DNA of 20,329 nucleotides from Stenotrophomonas_A sp035539015. Its GTDB lineage: Bacteria; Pseudomonadota; Gammaproteobacteria; Xanthomonadales; Xanthomonadaceae. Both the position numbers and the translations under genes were made by a program. Below the pieces are notes generated by a model. That model was not told the origin of the DNA and did not search any database. It was given only the letters and a program-made list of their open reading frames with translations. Shown here one piece after another: positions 1 to 7,055 of the stretch; within the stretch, counting starts at the first letter, position 1; every line of letters starts with the position of its first letter. The DNA lies in assembly GCA_035539015.1 (NCBI GenBank), contig DATLJF010000262.1, positions 1 through 20,329 on the forward strand, read 5' to 3'.

Positions 1-166
1 TGGGATCTTCCTGGTGGCCGCACCGGAAGGATTGAAGGCACTGGAAGCAGCGCATCCGGATGTGGAGGTCTACACCGCCGCCATCGATGAGCGGCTCAAC
101 GAGAAGGGCTACATCCTGCCGGGACTGGGAGATGCCGGTGACCGGATCTTCGGCACGCGGCTCTAG
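1..166 (+). CDS. upp: uracil phosphoribosyltransferase, C-terminal end (partial)
   Basis: This is the last 54 codons of a gene that starts left of the window, read in the frame beginning at base 2. The product makes UMP from uracil and PRPP in pyrimidine salvage, in the cytoplasm. The visible tail contains the family-typical APEG segment, HPDVEVYTAAID, LNEKGYILPGLGDAGDR and the ending IFGTRL, which line up with the C-terminus of Upp from E. coli as I remember it; the GLGDAGDR stretch binds the uracil/PRPP site in this family. The stop TAG (164-166) overlaps the stop of the convergent GH9 gene. Only the 3' end is visible, but the motif match is strong. Confidence 0.93.
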   Translation, partial: GIFLVAAPEGLKALEAAHPDVEVYTAAIDERLNEKGYILPGLGDAGDRIFGTRL

Positions 167-1908
167 TCCTTGGTGGCCGTGGCCGCCGGCGTCAGTGACT
201 GCAGCGCGGCGGCAACATATACCAGCGGTGCATTCCAGTTGATGGCCACCTCGTTGCTGGCATAGCTGCAGGCATCATCCAGCCAGGACAACGCCGGCGC
301 CGTGCTCGGGTAACGCACGCCGCCGCAATCCTTGCTGTCCTGTTGCCCCGGGTTTGGTCCACCCGACAACCAGCCCGGCACCGGCGCATCGACCCCATCG
401 GCCTGCGAAGGGCGATGGTGGATATGCATCGGCGTGCGCAGGCCTTGCCCGGTCACGAACGAAACCCCCAGCGGGTTGCGCCCAAGCACATAGTCCAGCT
501 GCGACTGCGCTGCATCCAGTTGCTCGCGCCCACCACCGAGGCGATACCCCTGCAGCAGGATCATCGCCTGGTTCAACACGTCCGCATTGCTGCCCCAACG
601 GAAGTCTTCCTTCTGCGTGGCCAGGCGCCACGGCGACAGCCGCCACTTTGCCGCCAGCGCGGCCGCCGACGCTTGCAGCCCGGCCTTCACCCGCGCGCGC
701 GCCGCATCGTCGGGCAAACGCTCTGCAGCGGCGGCCAGGGACATCCAGCCCAGGCTGCCCACCTGCGCCCATGAAGGCACGTCCGGAGCTGCGGCGTAGC
801 GCTCGAAGGTCTGGAAATAGGTCTTCTCACCGGTCAGTAGATACAACTCGGCCGCGGCCCAGGCGAATTCGTCGCCGAACTTTTCATCGTTGTAGCCGCC
901 GGTCTTGACGTCGGCCGGCTGCACGTAGGCCAGGTCCGGATGCACCAGCGCCCAGCCCCAGGCCGACTCGGCAGCCTTGCGCATGCGCGCCGACAGGCCG
1001 GGAAACTGCGCCTCGTAGGGCGCATAGGCACGACTGGCCTTGGCCATCACCGCGGCGAAATCCAGCGTGGCCGCGGTGCCTTTGCCGATCATGTAGCGGC
1101 GCGCGGTGGCCTGTGCTGGCATCACATTGCCGTCGAAACCGAGATTGCTGAGCTTGTGGTACACCCCGCCATCGGTGGGGTCCTGCATCGCCAGCATCCA
1201 TTCCAGGTTCCACAGTGCCTCGTCGAGGATATCGGGCACTGCATTGCCGCTTTCAGGAATGTTGAGGTCGCGGCCGCGGAAAAATTCGGGGTAGTGGTCG
1301 AACGCAGTGAGCAGGGTCCAGGTGGAGATGCCCGAATTGACCACGTACTTGTTGTAGTCGCCGGCGTCATACCAGCCCTTGGGCGCGGAGACGACGGTGC
1401 CGGCCGGGCGAGCCGGCGAAGCGGCGGAAGCATGGATATCGACCTGGGTGTCCGGATGCCCGGCGGCACGCGCGTAGGGACCGGCCTGCGCAGCGTCCAG
1501 CGCGAGGCTGGCGCGATTGAAGTAATAAGCCTTGCGCGCGGCATCGGCCAGGCCGGCGTAGGCATCGGGGTCGATACTGAAAGGATCGGAGGGTGGCAGG
1601 CCACGGACTTGCAGGCGATAGCGGCCGGGCGTGGTCAACGCGCTGAAATCGGCGATCGCCGCGCTGACCCCCGCCGGCTCCCAGGTGGCCGGGGCGCTCA
1701 GCTGGCCGCGCAGCACCACGCGGCCGTTGTCTGCGCGCACGACGCTGAAGGCGGCAGGCGCGTCATCGCCCGCGACGATCGCCAGCTTGTGCGCGCCGGG
1801 CGCGAAACCGAGTTGGTCGAGGCGGATGGCCGAGGGCGCGGCCAGGACGTGGCCGGCGAATGCGAACAGGCAGCAGGCGACGGCGGTTCGGCGGGAGATT
1901 GTGGACAT
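163..1908 (-). CDS. secreted glycoside hydrolase family 9 (endoglucanase-type)
   Basis: A 581-aa exported enzyme expected to cleave beta-1,4-glucan or related glucans. Residues 1-23 form a signal peptide (SRR, hydrophobic core, AxA-like end VLAA). Residues about 25-112 resemble the Ig-like N-terminal domain (CelD_N) that precedes many GH9 catalytic domains. The catalytic domain follows: GWYDAGDYNKYV at 179-189 supplies the two active-site aspartates (D181, D184), the histidine signature is MHIHHR at 494-499, and NEVAINWNAPL near 552 contains the general acid E553. No carbohydrate-binding module is visible. I chose the start at 1908 because a longer reading would translate the REP elements at 1981-2044; its ribosome-binding site is weak. 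Family membership is clear; the exact substrate is not. Confidence 0.93.
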   Translation of the reverse strand: MSTISRRTAVACCLFAFAGHVLAAPSAIRLDQLGFAPGAHKLAIVAGDDAPAAFSVVRADNGRVVLRGQLSAPATWEPAGVSAAIADFSALTTPGRYRLQVRGLPPSDPFSIDPDAYAGLADAARKAYYFNRASLALDAAQAGPYARAAGHPDTQVDIHASAASPARPAGTVVSAPKGWYDAGDYNKYVVNSGISTWTLLTAFDHYPEFFRGRDLNIPESGNAVPDILDEALWNLEWMLAMQDPTDGGVYHKLSNLGFDGNVMPAQATARRYMIGKGTAATLDFAAVMAKASRAYAPYEAQFPGLSARMRKAAESAWGWALVHPDLAYVQPADVKTGGYNDEKFGDEFAWAAAELYLLTGEKTYFQTFERYAAAPDVPSWAQVGSLGWMSLAAAAERLPDDAARARVKAGLQASAAALAAKWRLSPWRLATQKEDFRWGSNADVLNQAMILLQGYRLGGGREQLDAAQSQLDYVLGRNPLGVSFVTGQGLRTPMHIHHRPSQADGVDAPVPGWLSGGPNPGQQDSKDCGGVRYPSTAPALSWLDDACSYASNEVAINWNAPLVYVAAALQSLTPAATATKD

Positions 1909-1980
1909 TGGGGGCAGGCGCTCGGGGAAGCTTGATCCTGCCCGGAGCTGGCCGGCGGTTGCAACCGGTTGGCTTCGCTC

Positions 1981-2044
1981 GTCGGGGCTGAAGCCCCTCC
2001 TACAGTTAGCCGACAGACACTGTAGGAGCGGCTTTAGCCGCGAC
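1981..2044. repeat. REP doublet 1 (GTAG-type palindromes, inverted pair)
   Basis: Two 23-nt REP-like units lie in opposite orientation: 1981-2003 (ends CTAC; stem GGGGCT/AGCCCC) and 2022-2044 (begins GTAG; stem GCGGCT/AGCCGC, one loop base differing from the other copies). They are 18 nt apart with the GTAG ends facing inward. Each unit can fold alone and the pair can fold together. It lies between the MBL gene and the GH9 gene, which are codirectional. Confidence 0.9.
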
Positions 2045-2073
2045 TGCCATCCGACAGCCCGCGACGCCAATCG

Positions 2074-2976
2074 TCACGCCAGCAACGGCGTGAACAACGT
2101 CCGTGCGCGCAACTCGGCCACTTCGTGCGTGGTGCCAAAGCGGCCACGTTCGTCTCGCACTACCTGCGCCAAGGCGCATTGCGGGTCATGGGTAAAGAAC
2201 AGGTGCACGTTGCGCGCGAGCTTGTCTTCCAGGAAGGCGCGCTTCTCGTCGATCAGCAGTTCGGCGTTGCGGTCGTAGCCCATGGTGATCGGCACGTGTA
2301 CCCACGAGCGGCCAGGGATCAGGTCGGCGCAGAACGCCACCCCGCCATGCGCGGCGCCATCGACCCACTCCGGCCCCACGATCTCGGCGAGCATCAGGCC
2401 CGGCGTGTGGCCGTCGCTGAAGCTGAAACGCACCGATTCGCCCAGCGCGCGAGAATGCGGGCCATCGACAATTTCCAGGCGACCGCTGCGATCCAGCAAG
2501 CCAGGCAGTTCGGCAATGAAGCTGGCGCGATCGCGCGGATGCGGCTGCAGGGCCCGCTGCCAGTGCTCAGCGCCGACCAGGAAAGTCGCGTTCGGAAACA
2601 GTAGCTCGGGTTCTCGGCCTTCGCCCCAAGGTGCCAGCAGGCCGCCGGCATGGTCGAAGTGCAGGTGGCTGAGCACCACTACGTCGATGTCTTCGTGTTC
2701 GAAGCCGGCCTCGCGCAGCGAATCGATCAGCACGTGCCGCGCTTCCTGCACACCATAGCGCTCGCGCAGCTTGGGCTCGAAGAAGGCGCCGATGCCGGTT
2801 TCGAACAGCACGGTCTTGCCGCCCAGCGGGCTGGCCAGCAACGCACGGCAGGCCAGCTCGATACGGTTGTGTTCGTCCGGCGGCGCCCACTGCGCCCACA
2901 TGGCGCGCGGCGCGTTGCCGAACATCGCCCCGCCGTCGAGCTTCTGGCTGTTGCCGCGAATCGACCACAATTTCAT
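2074..2976 (-). CDS. MBL-fold metallo-hydrolase
   Basis: A 300-aa cytoplasmic (no signal peptide) metallo-beta-lactamase-fold hydrolase. The zinc motif HLHFDH is at 104-109; the other expected ligands are H190 (SDGHTPG), D218 (CADLIPG) and H263 (FFTHDP). The glyoxalase-II/lactonase-like layout and length fit a general esterase, lactonase or thioesterase role, but nothing visible fixes the substrate. The ATG at 2976 is preceded by GGAGG at good spacing; an in-frame ATG 24 bases upstream at 3000 lacks this support and nearly abuts the ggt stop. Only 26 bases separate it from ggt, so it is probably the last gene of the ferredoxin-ggt-MBL transcript. The last codons and stop lie in a 7-bp hairpin (2074-2093). 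Confidence 0.92.
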   Translation of the reverse strand: MKLWSIRGNSQKLDGGAMFGNAPRAMWAQWAPPDEHNRIELACRALLASPLGGKTVLFETGIGAFFEPKLRERYGVQEARHVLIDSLREAGFEHEDIDVVVLSHLHFDHAGGLLAPWGEGREPELLFPNATFLVGAEHWQRALQPHPRDRASFIAELPGLLDRSGRLEIVDGPHSRALGESVRFSFSDGHTPGLMLAEIVGPEWVDGAAHGGVAFCADLIPGRSWVHVPITMGYDRNAELLIDEKRAFLEDKLARNVHLFFTHDPQCALAQVVRDERGRFGTTHEVAELRARTLFTPLLA

Positions 2977-3002
2977 CGCTGCCTCCGTTGCCGCCGCCAC
3001 GC

Positions 3003-4772
3003 TCAGGGCGTGGTCGCCGCCTGCACCTGCGCGCTGCCCACCGGGTTGCGCGGATCGCTACCACCATGGAGCACGTTGCTGCCCAGGTCCCACTCCACGG
3101 TTTGCATATTGCCCCAGACGTGGCTGGAACCGCGTCCGCCGGCGGCACTGTCGCCTGGCACATCGACGTTGTGGCCCAGCTTGCGCAGACCGGCCACCAC
3201 TTCCGGGGTGAACGCGCCGCTTTCGGCTTCGATACGATCCGGCAGCCATTGGTGGTGATAGCGCGGCAGCGCGGCAACCTGTTGCGCATCCAGGCCGGCG
3301 TCGTAGCCGAGGATGCCCAGCAGCACCATGGTGATGATGCGGCTGCCGCCCGGCGTGCCGAGCACCACCACGCGCTGCGGTGACTCCATGAAGGTCGGCG
3401 TCATCGAGCTGAGCATGCGCTTGCCCGGCTTGGGCGCGTTGGCCTCGTAGCCCATCACCCCGAACGCGTTCGGGGTGCCGGGCTTGAGCGCGAAGTCGTC
3501 CATCTCATCGTTGAGCAGCACGCCGGTGCCCGAGGGAATCAGGCCCGAGCCATACAGCAGGTTCACCGTCTGGGTGGCGCCAACGCGGTTGCCCTCGGCG
3601 TCGATGATGGAGAAATGCGTGGTCTCGTCGTCTTCCAGCGGCGTCGGGTTGCCCGACAGCAAATCGCTGGGCGTGGCCTTGGCCGGGTTGATGGTGGCGC
3701 GCAGGCCCATGGCGTAGTCCGGGCTGGTCAACACGCGCTGCGGGATGCTGACGAAATCCGGGTCGCCCAGGAAGAAGGTGCGGTCGCGAAAGGCGCGGCG
3801 CATGGCCTCGACCACCAGGTGGGTGCGCTGGACCTGGTCGAGCTTGGCCAAATCCCAGCCCTCGAGCATCTGCAGCATCTCGGCCAGGGCAATACCGCCG
3901 GAAGACGGCGGCGGCGCGGTGGTGATCTTCCAGTCGCGATATTGGAAGGTGATGGGCGTGCGTTCCTTGACCCGATAGGCAGCCAGTTCCTGCGCGGTCC
4001 AGCGGCCGCCGGCCTGCTTCACCCCCGCCAGCAGCTTGCTGGCGGTCTCGCCGCGGTAGAAGCCATCGAAGCCGTGCTCGCCCAGCAGGGCCAGGGTGTG
4101 CGCCAGCTCGGGTTGCTTGAACACATCTCCCGTGGCGATCGGCCGCCCGCCGCGCAGGTAGACCTCGCGCGTGCCAGGGTAACGCTCCATCACTTCGCGC
4201 CGCGAGGCATAGCCACGGGCCATGCGCTCGTACACGGGGAAACCTTCGCTGGCGATCTTGATTGCCGGCGCCAGCGACTGCTTCAACGGCAGGCGGCCGT
4301 GCTTGCCCGCCAGCTCCACCAGCGCGGCCGGCAGACCCGGGATGCCGGCCGACCACGGGCCGTTCTCGGCGCGGTCGCTATCCAGCTCGCCCTGCTTGTC
4401 CAGGTATTGCGCCGGGGTCGCCGACTCGGGCGCGTACTCGCGCGCATCAAGCATTACGTCCTTGCCGGTGCGGGCATCGTGCAGCAGGAAGAACCCGCCG
4501 CCGCCCAGGCCGGAACTGATCGGCTCGACCACCGCCAGGGTCGAAGACACCGCCACGGCGGCGTCGAAGGCGTTGCCGCCCTCGCGCAGGATCTGCAGGC
4601 CGGCCTCGGTGGCCAGGCGATGGCCGCTGGCCACGGCGGCCCCCGGCGGATGCGCCGGCGCAGCGCGGGGTGCCGTCCGGGTTGTCGACCGGGTCGGCTC
4701 GGCGGCCACCAGCGGCGTGGCGACGAACAGGGCCAGCAGGCCCAGCAGCACGGGACGGGCGAAAGGCTTCAT
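3003..4772 (-). CDS. ggt: gamma-glutamyltransferase (glutathione hydrolase)
   Basis: A 589-aa exported enzyme that hydrolyses or transfers the gamma-glutamyl group of glutathione, normally periplasmic. Residues 1-24 form a signal peptide. The substrate-carboxylate arginine is R111 in LDAREYAP. The autoprocessing site is DDE|TTHFSI, where T384 becomes the N-terminus and nucleophile of the small subunit. The oxyanion and substrate motifs are LSSMTPT (S455, S456) and GTPGGSR (G475, G476). The length matches the family and all key residues are present, so the protein should mature and be active. The start overlaps the stop of the ferredoxin gene by ATGA, implying translational coupling; the MBL gene follows. 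Confidence 0.97.
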   Translation of the reverse strand: MKPFARPVLLGLLALFVATPLVAAEPTRSTTRTAPRAAPAHPPGAAVASGHRLATEAGLQILREGGNAFDAAVAVSSTLAVVEPISSGLGGGGFFLLHDARTGKDVMLDAREYAPESATPAQYLDKQGELDSDRAENGPWSAGIPGLPAALVELAGKHGRLPLKQSLAPAIKIASEGFPVYERMARGYASRREVMERYPGTREVYLRGGRPIATGDVFKQPELAHTLALLGEHGFDGFYRGETASKLLAGVKQAGGRWTAQELAAYRVKERTPITFQYRDWKITTAPPPSSGGIALAEMLQMLEGWDLAKLDQVQRTHLVVEAMRRAFRDRTFFLGDPDFVSIPQRVLTSPDYAMGLRATINPAKATPSDLLSGNPTPLEDDETTHFSIIDAEGNRVGATQTVNLLYGSGLIPSGTGVLLNDEMDDFALKPGTPNAFGVMGYEANAPKPGKRMLSSMTPTFMESPQRVVVLGTPGGSRIITMVLLGILGYDAGLDAQQVAALPRYHHQWLPDRIEAESGAFTPEVVAGLRKLGHNVDVPGDSAAGGRGSSHVWGNMQTVEWDLGSNVLHGGSDPRNPVGSAQVQAATTP

Positions 4773-5053
4773 GGGCTCGGCGGTTCCTCTTCGTACAACT
4801 CGGGATGATCGTGTTGCAACTGGCGCAGCTTGGCCAGCAATTGATCATGCGTCTCGGGGATCTGGGGGTCCGGGTCGATGCATTCGACCGGACAGACGAC
4901 CACGCATTGCGGTTCGTCGAAATGACCGACGCACTCGGTGCAGCGCGCCGGATCGATCACGTAGATGGTCTCGCCCATGGAGATGGCGCGGTTCGGGCAG
5001 GCTGGCTCGCAGACGTCGCAGTTGACGCAGAGCTCGTTGATCTTCAGCGACAT
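4769..5053 (-). CDS. Alvin-type 2[4Fe-4S] ferredoxin (YfhL family)
   Basis: A 94-aa small electron carrier with two cubane clusters. The N-terminal motif CVNCDVCEPAC gives C9, C12, C15 and C19. The second motif CTECVGHFDEPQC gives C38, C41 and C50, with C54 in the following VCPVEC. The eight-residue insertion between C41 and C50 and the charged C-terminal helix (60-94) are the marks of the Allochromatium vinosum ferredoxin type. By analogy with that protein, C9/C12/C15/C54 and C19/C38/C41/C50 would bind the clusters, and C58 is the extra cysteine. The start at 5053 is where similarity begins; a longer frame reads through the 5192-5218 hairpin. It is ATGA-coupled to ggt downstream. Its redox partner is unknown. 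Confidence 0.95.
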   Translation of the reverse strand: MSLKINELCVNCDVCEPACPNRAISMGETIYVIDPARCTECVGHFDEPQCVVVCPVECIDPDPQIPETHDQLLAKLRQLQHDHPELYEEEPPSP

Positions 5054-5191
5054 GGCGGCATCGCGGCGGCAGGACGCGCGCGGCTCGGCTGGGCGGCACG
5101 GGTGCGGGCCGGGCCGGAGAAACGGTGGCCGGTCGCGGGCGAGGCGATCGCCGATGGGGAAGACGGATGCAGCAATGTGGTTCCGGCAAAG

Positions 5192-5218
5192 GGACCGGGC
5201 GCACGCTGCGCCCGGTCC
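5192..5218 (-). terminator. strong hairpin, likely terminator after the lipoprotein gene
   Basis: A perfect 12-bp stem (GGACCGGGCGCA pairing with its complement) with a 3-nt loop starts 8 bases after the lipoprotein stop codon. On the leftward transcript it is followed by CUUUGCC, a poor U-run. It probably stops or processes the coaD-side transcript before the ferredoxin operon; the weak U-tract leaves factor-independent termination uncertain. Confidence 0.65.
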
Positions 5219-5225
5219 GGGGGCA

Positions 5226-5720
5226 TTACTTGGCTTCGACGAAGATGTACTCGGCGCCGGTCGGCTGGATGACGGTCTGCACGCGGGCGTTGTCGGCAGC
5301 ATCGCCGATATACACCACGCGCACGCCCTTCATCGAGTTGGCCTGCACGTCCTTAAACACCACGCCGATCATGTCCGCCATCTTGGCCGAGGCCGACGAA
5401 CCGAAGGCAATCATGTTGCCCGGGCTGACGCCACGGCTGATGGTGGTGGTGGCGCTCTCGACCTGGCGGTCGTACTTGGCCTGGAACTCCGGATCCGATT
5501 CCGGCGGCAGGTAGTACAGGAACGGATTGTTGGTCACGGTGCCCATGTTCTGGATCGCGACTGCCTGCAGGTACTGCTTCCAGCCCGCATCATCGTCCTT
5601 GGCCGGGGCCTTCAACGCCGGCGCGGCGTCGGCCATCGGCTTGGCCTCTTCCTTTTTGCAGGCGGTGAACGCCAGCGCGGCGACCGAGGCGATGAGCAAA
5701 GCACGCATGAAATTCTTCAT
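5226..5720 (-). CDS. conserved lipoprotein of unknown function
   Basis: A 164-aa protein with a lipoprotein signal: MKNFMRALLI then a hydrophobic stretch and lipobox FTAC, giving lipidated C21 followed by KKEEAKP. A lysine at +2 does not suggest inner-membrane retention. The mature part has an Ala/Lys/Asp-rich linker (22-45) and one compact domain of about 120 residues. I do not recognise that domain beyond its likely being conserved in xanthomonads. GGAGG lies 9 bases before the ATG. It is downstream of coaD with a 55-bp gap and has its own hairpin downstream. Function is not predictable from motifs. Confidence 0.88.
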   Translation of the reverse strand: MKNFMRALLIASVAALAFTACKKEEAKPMADAAPALKAPAKDDDAGWKQYLQAVAIQNMGTVTNNPFLYYLPPESDPEFQAKYDRQVESATTTISRGVSPGNMIAFGSSASAKMADMIGVVFKDVQANSMKGVRVVYIGDAADNARVQTVIQPTGAEYIFVEAK

Positions 5721-5775
5721 CTAGGTGTTCCTCCCTGTTCTTGCTGTTTTGTTATGGGTGTAACGGGTAAAGGAT

Positions 5776-6282
5776 TCAGGCCTGGCTGCGGGCTTCGCGC
5801 ACCTGGCGCAACGCCTCGACCACCGAGGCCGGCACGAAGCCGGAAACATCGCCGCCCAGGCGGGCGATCTCGCGCACCAGCGAGGACGAAATGAAGCTGT
5901 ACTGCTCGGCCGGGGTCAGGAACAGCGTCTCGACCTCGGGGATCAGGTGGCGGTTCATGCTCGCCATCTGGAATTCGTATTCGAAATCCGACACCGCGCG
6001 CAAGCCGCGCAGCAGCACGCCGGCACCGATGTCGCGGACAAAATGCGCCAGCAGGGTATTGAAGCCGCGCACTTCGATGTTGTCGTGCCCGCCGAGCGCT
6101 TCACGCGCCAGTTCAACGCGGCGTTCGAGCGACAGCGCCGGGCCCTTGGTCGGGCTGTAGGCCACGCCCACCACGACCTTGTCGAACAATGGCGCGGCGC
6201 GGGCAACGAGGTCGATATGGCCGTTGGTAATCGGGTCGAAAGTACCCGGGTAGACGGCGATTCGGCGATTGGCCACGGTCAT
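5776..6282 (-). CDS. coaD: pantetheine-phosphate adenylyltransferase
   Basis: A 168-aa cytoplasmic enzyme that joins 4'-phosphopantetheine and ATP to give dephospho-CoA, the penultimate step of coenzyme A synthesis. The nucleotidyltransferase motif YPGTFDPITNGH at 11-22 supplies T14 and H22. LLRGLRAVSDFEYE at about 91-103 is the substrate-binding block with R92, and YSFISSSLVREIA at about 128-140 is the ISSxxVR motif that binds ATP. Length and motifs are normal. Its start overlaps the rsmD stop by ATGA, so the two are translated as a coupled pair; this rsmD-coaD order is common in bacteria. Confidence 0.98.
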   Translation of the reverse strand: MTVANRRIAVYPGTFDPITNGHIDLVARAAPLFDKVVVGVAYSPTKGPALSLERRVELAREALGGHDNIEVRGFNTLLAHFVRDIGAGVLLRGLRAVSDFEYEFQMASMNRHLIPEVETLFLTPAEQYSFISSSLVREIARLGGDVSGFVPASVVEALRQVREARSQA

Positions 6283-6884
6283 GCTGGGTTACCGCGTGAA
6301 GGTGTCGTCAGTGTAACAGTGGCCCGCCGGTACAGCGCATAGCGCACCTCGCGGGTGGCGGCTTCGCGGTGCAGCAACCATTCGGGCGGCAGTGCCGGCG
6401 CGGACTGCTGCGGCGCCTCGACGTACAGCCAGGCGTCCTCGGCCAGGTGCGCCGGCAGTGCCGCAAGCACCTGATTCCAAAGGCCGGCGGCAAAAGGCGG
6501 GTCGACAAAGGCGATATCGAAGCGGGCGGCCGGGGCTTGCGCCAGCCAGCGCAAGGCGTCTTCCTGTTGCACCTGCACCTGCCCCTCGGCGCCAAGCTTG
6601 GCAACCTGCTCGCGTAGCCGCGCCGCCAGCCCCGGATCACGCTCGACCAGGCAGGCCGAGGCGGCCCCGCGCGAGACCGCTTCCAGCCCGAGGGCGCCGC
6701 TGCCGGCGAACAGATCCAGCACCCGCGCACCCGCCAGGCGCGGCATCAGCCAGTTGAACAAGGTCTCGCGGACCCGGTCGCTGGTGGGGCGCAGGCCTTC
6801 CAGGTCGGGCACCGCCAGCCGCGTATTGCGCCAGCGCCCGCCGATGATCCGCACCTGGCCCTCGCCGCGCCCACGCGTGCTCAT
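6279..6884 (-). CDS. rsmD: 16S rRNA (guanine-966-N2)-methyltransferase
   Basis: A 201-aa SAM-dependent methyltransferase that modifies G966 of 16S rRNA during small-subunit assembly. It begins with the family's VRIIGGRWRNTRL. LRPTSDRVRETLFNWL is at about 31-46, the SAM-binding motif VLDLFAGSGALGLEA at 55-69, and the catalytic DPPF at 128-131. The ATG at 6884 places these at normal positions. The open frame continues far upstream through the antisense of htpG; that extension is an artefact of GC-rich coding sequence. It is divergent from htpG and ATGA-coupled to coaD. Confidence 0.97.
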   Translation of the reverse strand: MSTRGRGEGQVRIIGGRWRNTRLAVPDLEGLRPTSDRVRETLFNWLMPRLAGARVLDLFAGSGALGLEAVSRGAASACLVERDPGLAARLREQVAKLGAEGQVQVQQEDALRWLAQAPAARFDIAFVDPPFAAGLWNQVLAALPAHLAEDAWLYVEAPQQSAPALPPEWLLHREAATREVRYALYRRATVTLTTPSRGNPA

Positions 6885-6977
6885 CGGCACCACCGCGGCA
6901 GGCAGGACGGCAGGGAGGGAAAGGTCGGCACGGGAAGCGGCGGGCAGGTCATGTGGCGGCGAATGATAGACCAGCGC

Positions 6978-7004
6978 CTTGAAAAGCGCCGGTGCGCCCC
7001 ACAC
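6978..7004 (+). promoter_or_regulatory. heat-shock (sigma-32/RpoH) promoter of htpG
   Basis: CTTGAAA (6978-6984), a 12-base spacer, then CCCCACAC (6997-7004). The RpoH consensus is CTTGAAA with 11-16 bases to CCCCATnT, so the -35 is perfect and the -10 keeps CCCCA. The start codon is 52 bases downstream, and htpG is a classic RpoH target. Confidence 0.82.
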
Positions 7005-7055
7005 ACGGGGGACATCGCCGCGTTCGCGGCAAGGCCACTCTGGAGAACTTCCCGC

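Noticed and set aside
1909..2070. Longer N-terminus for the GH9 protein starting at 2070
   Set aside because: It would translate the REP doublet and place the signal peptide internally.
3615..4808. A 397-residue rightward open frame opposite ggt
   Set aside because: It is the shadow of ggt, whose catalytic residues are all present on the other strand; the frame shows no domain.
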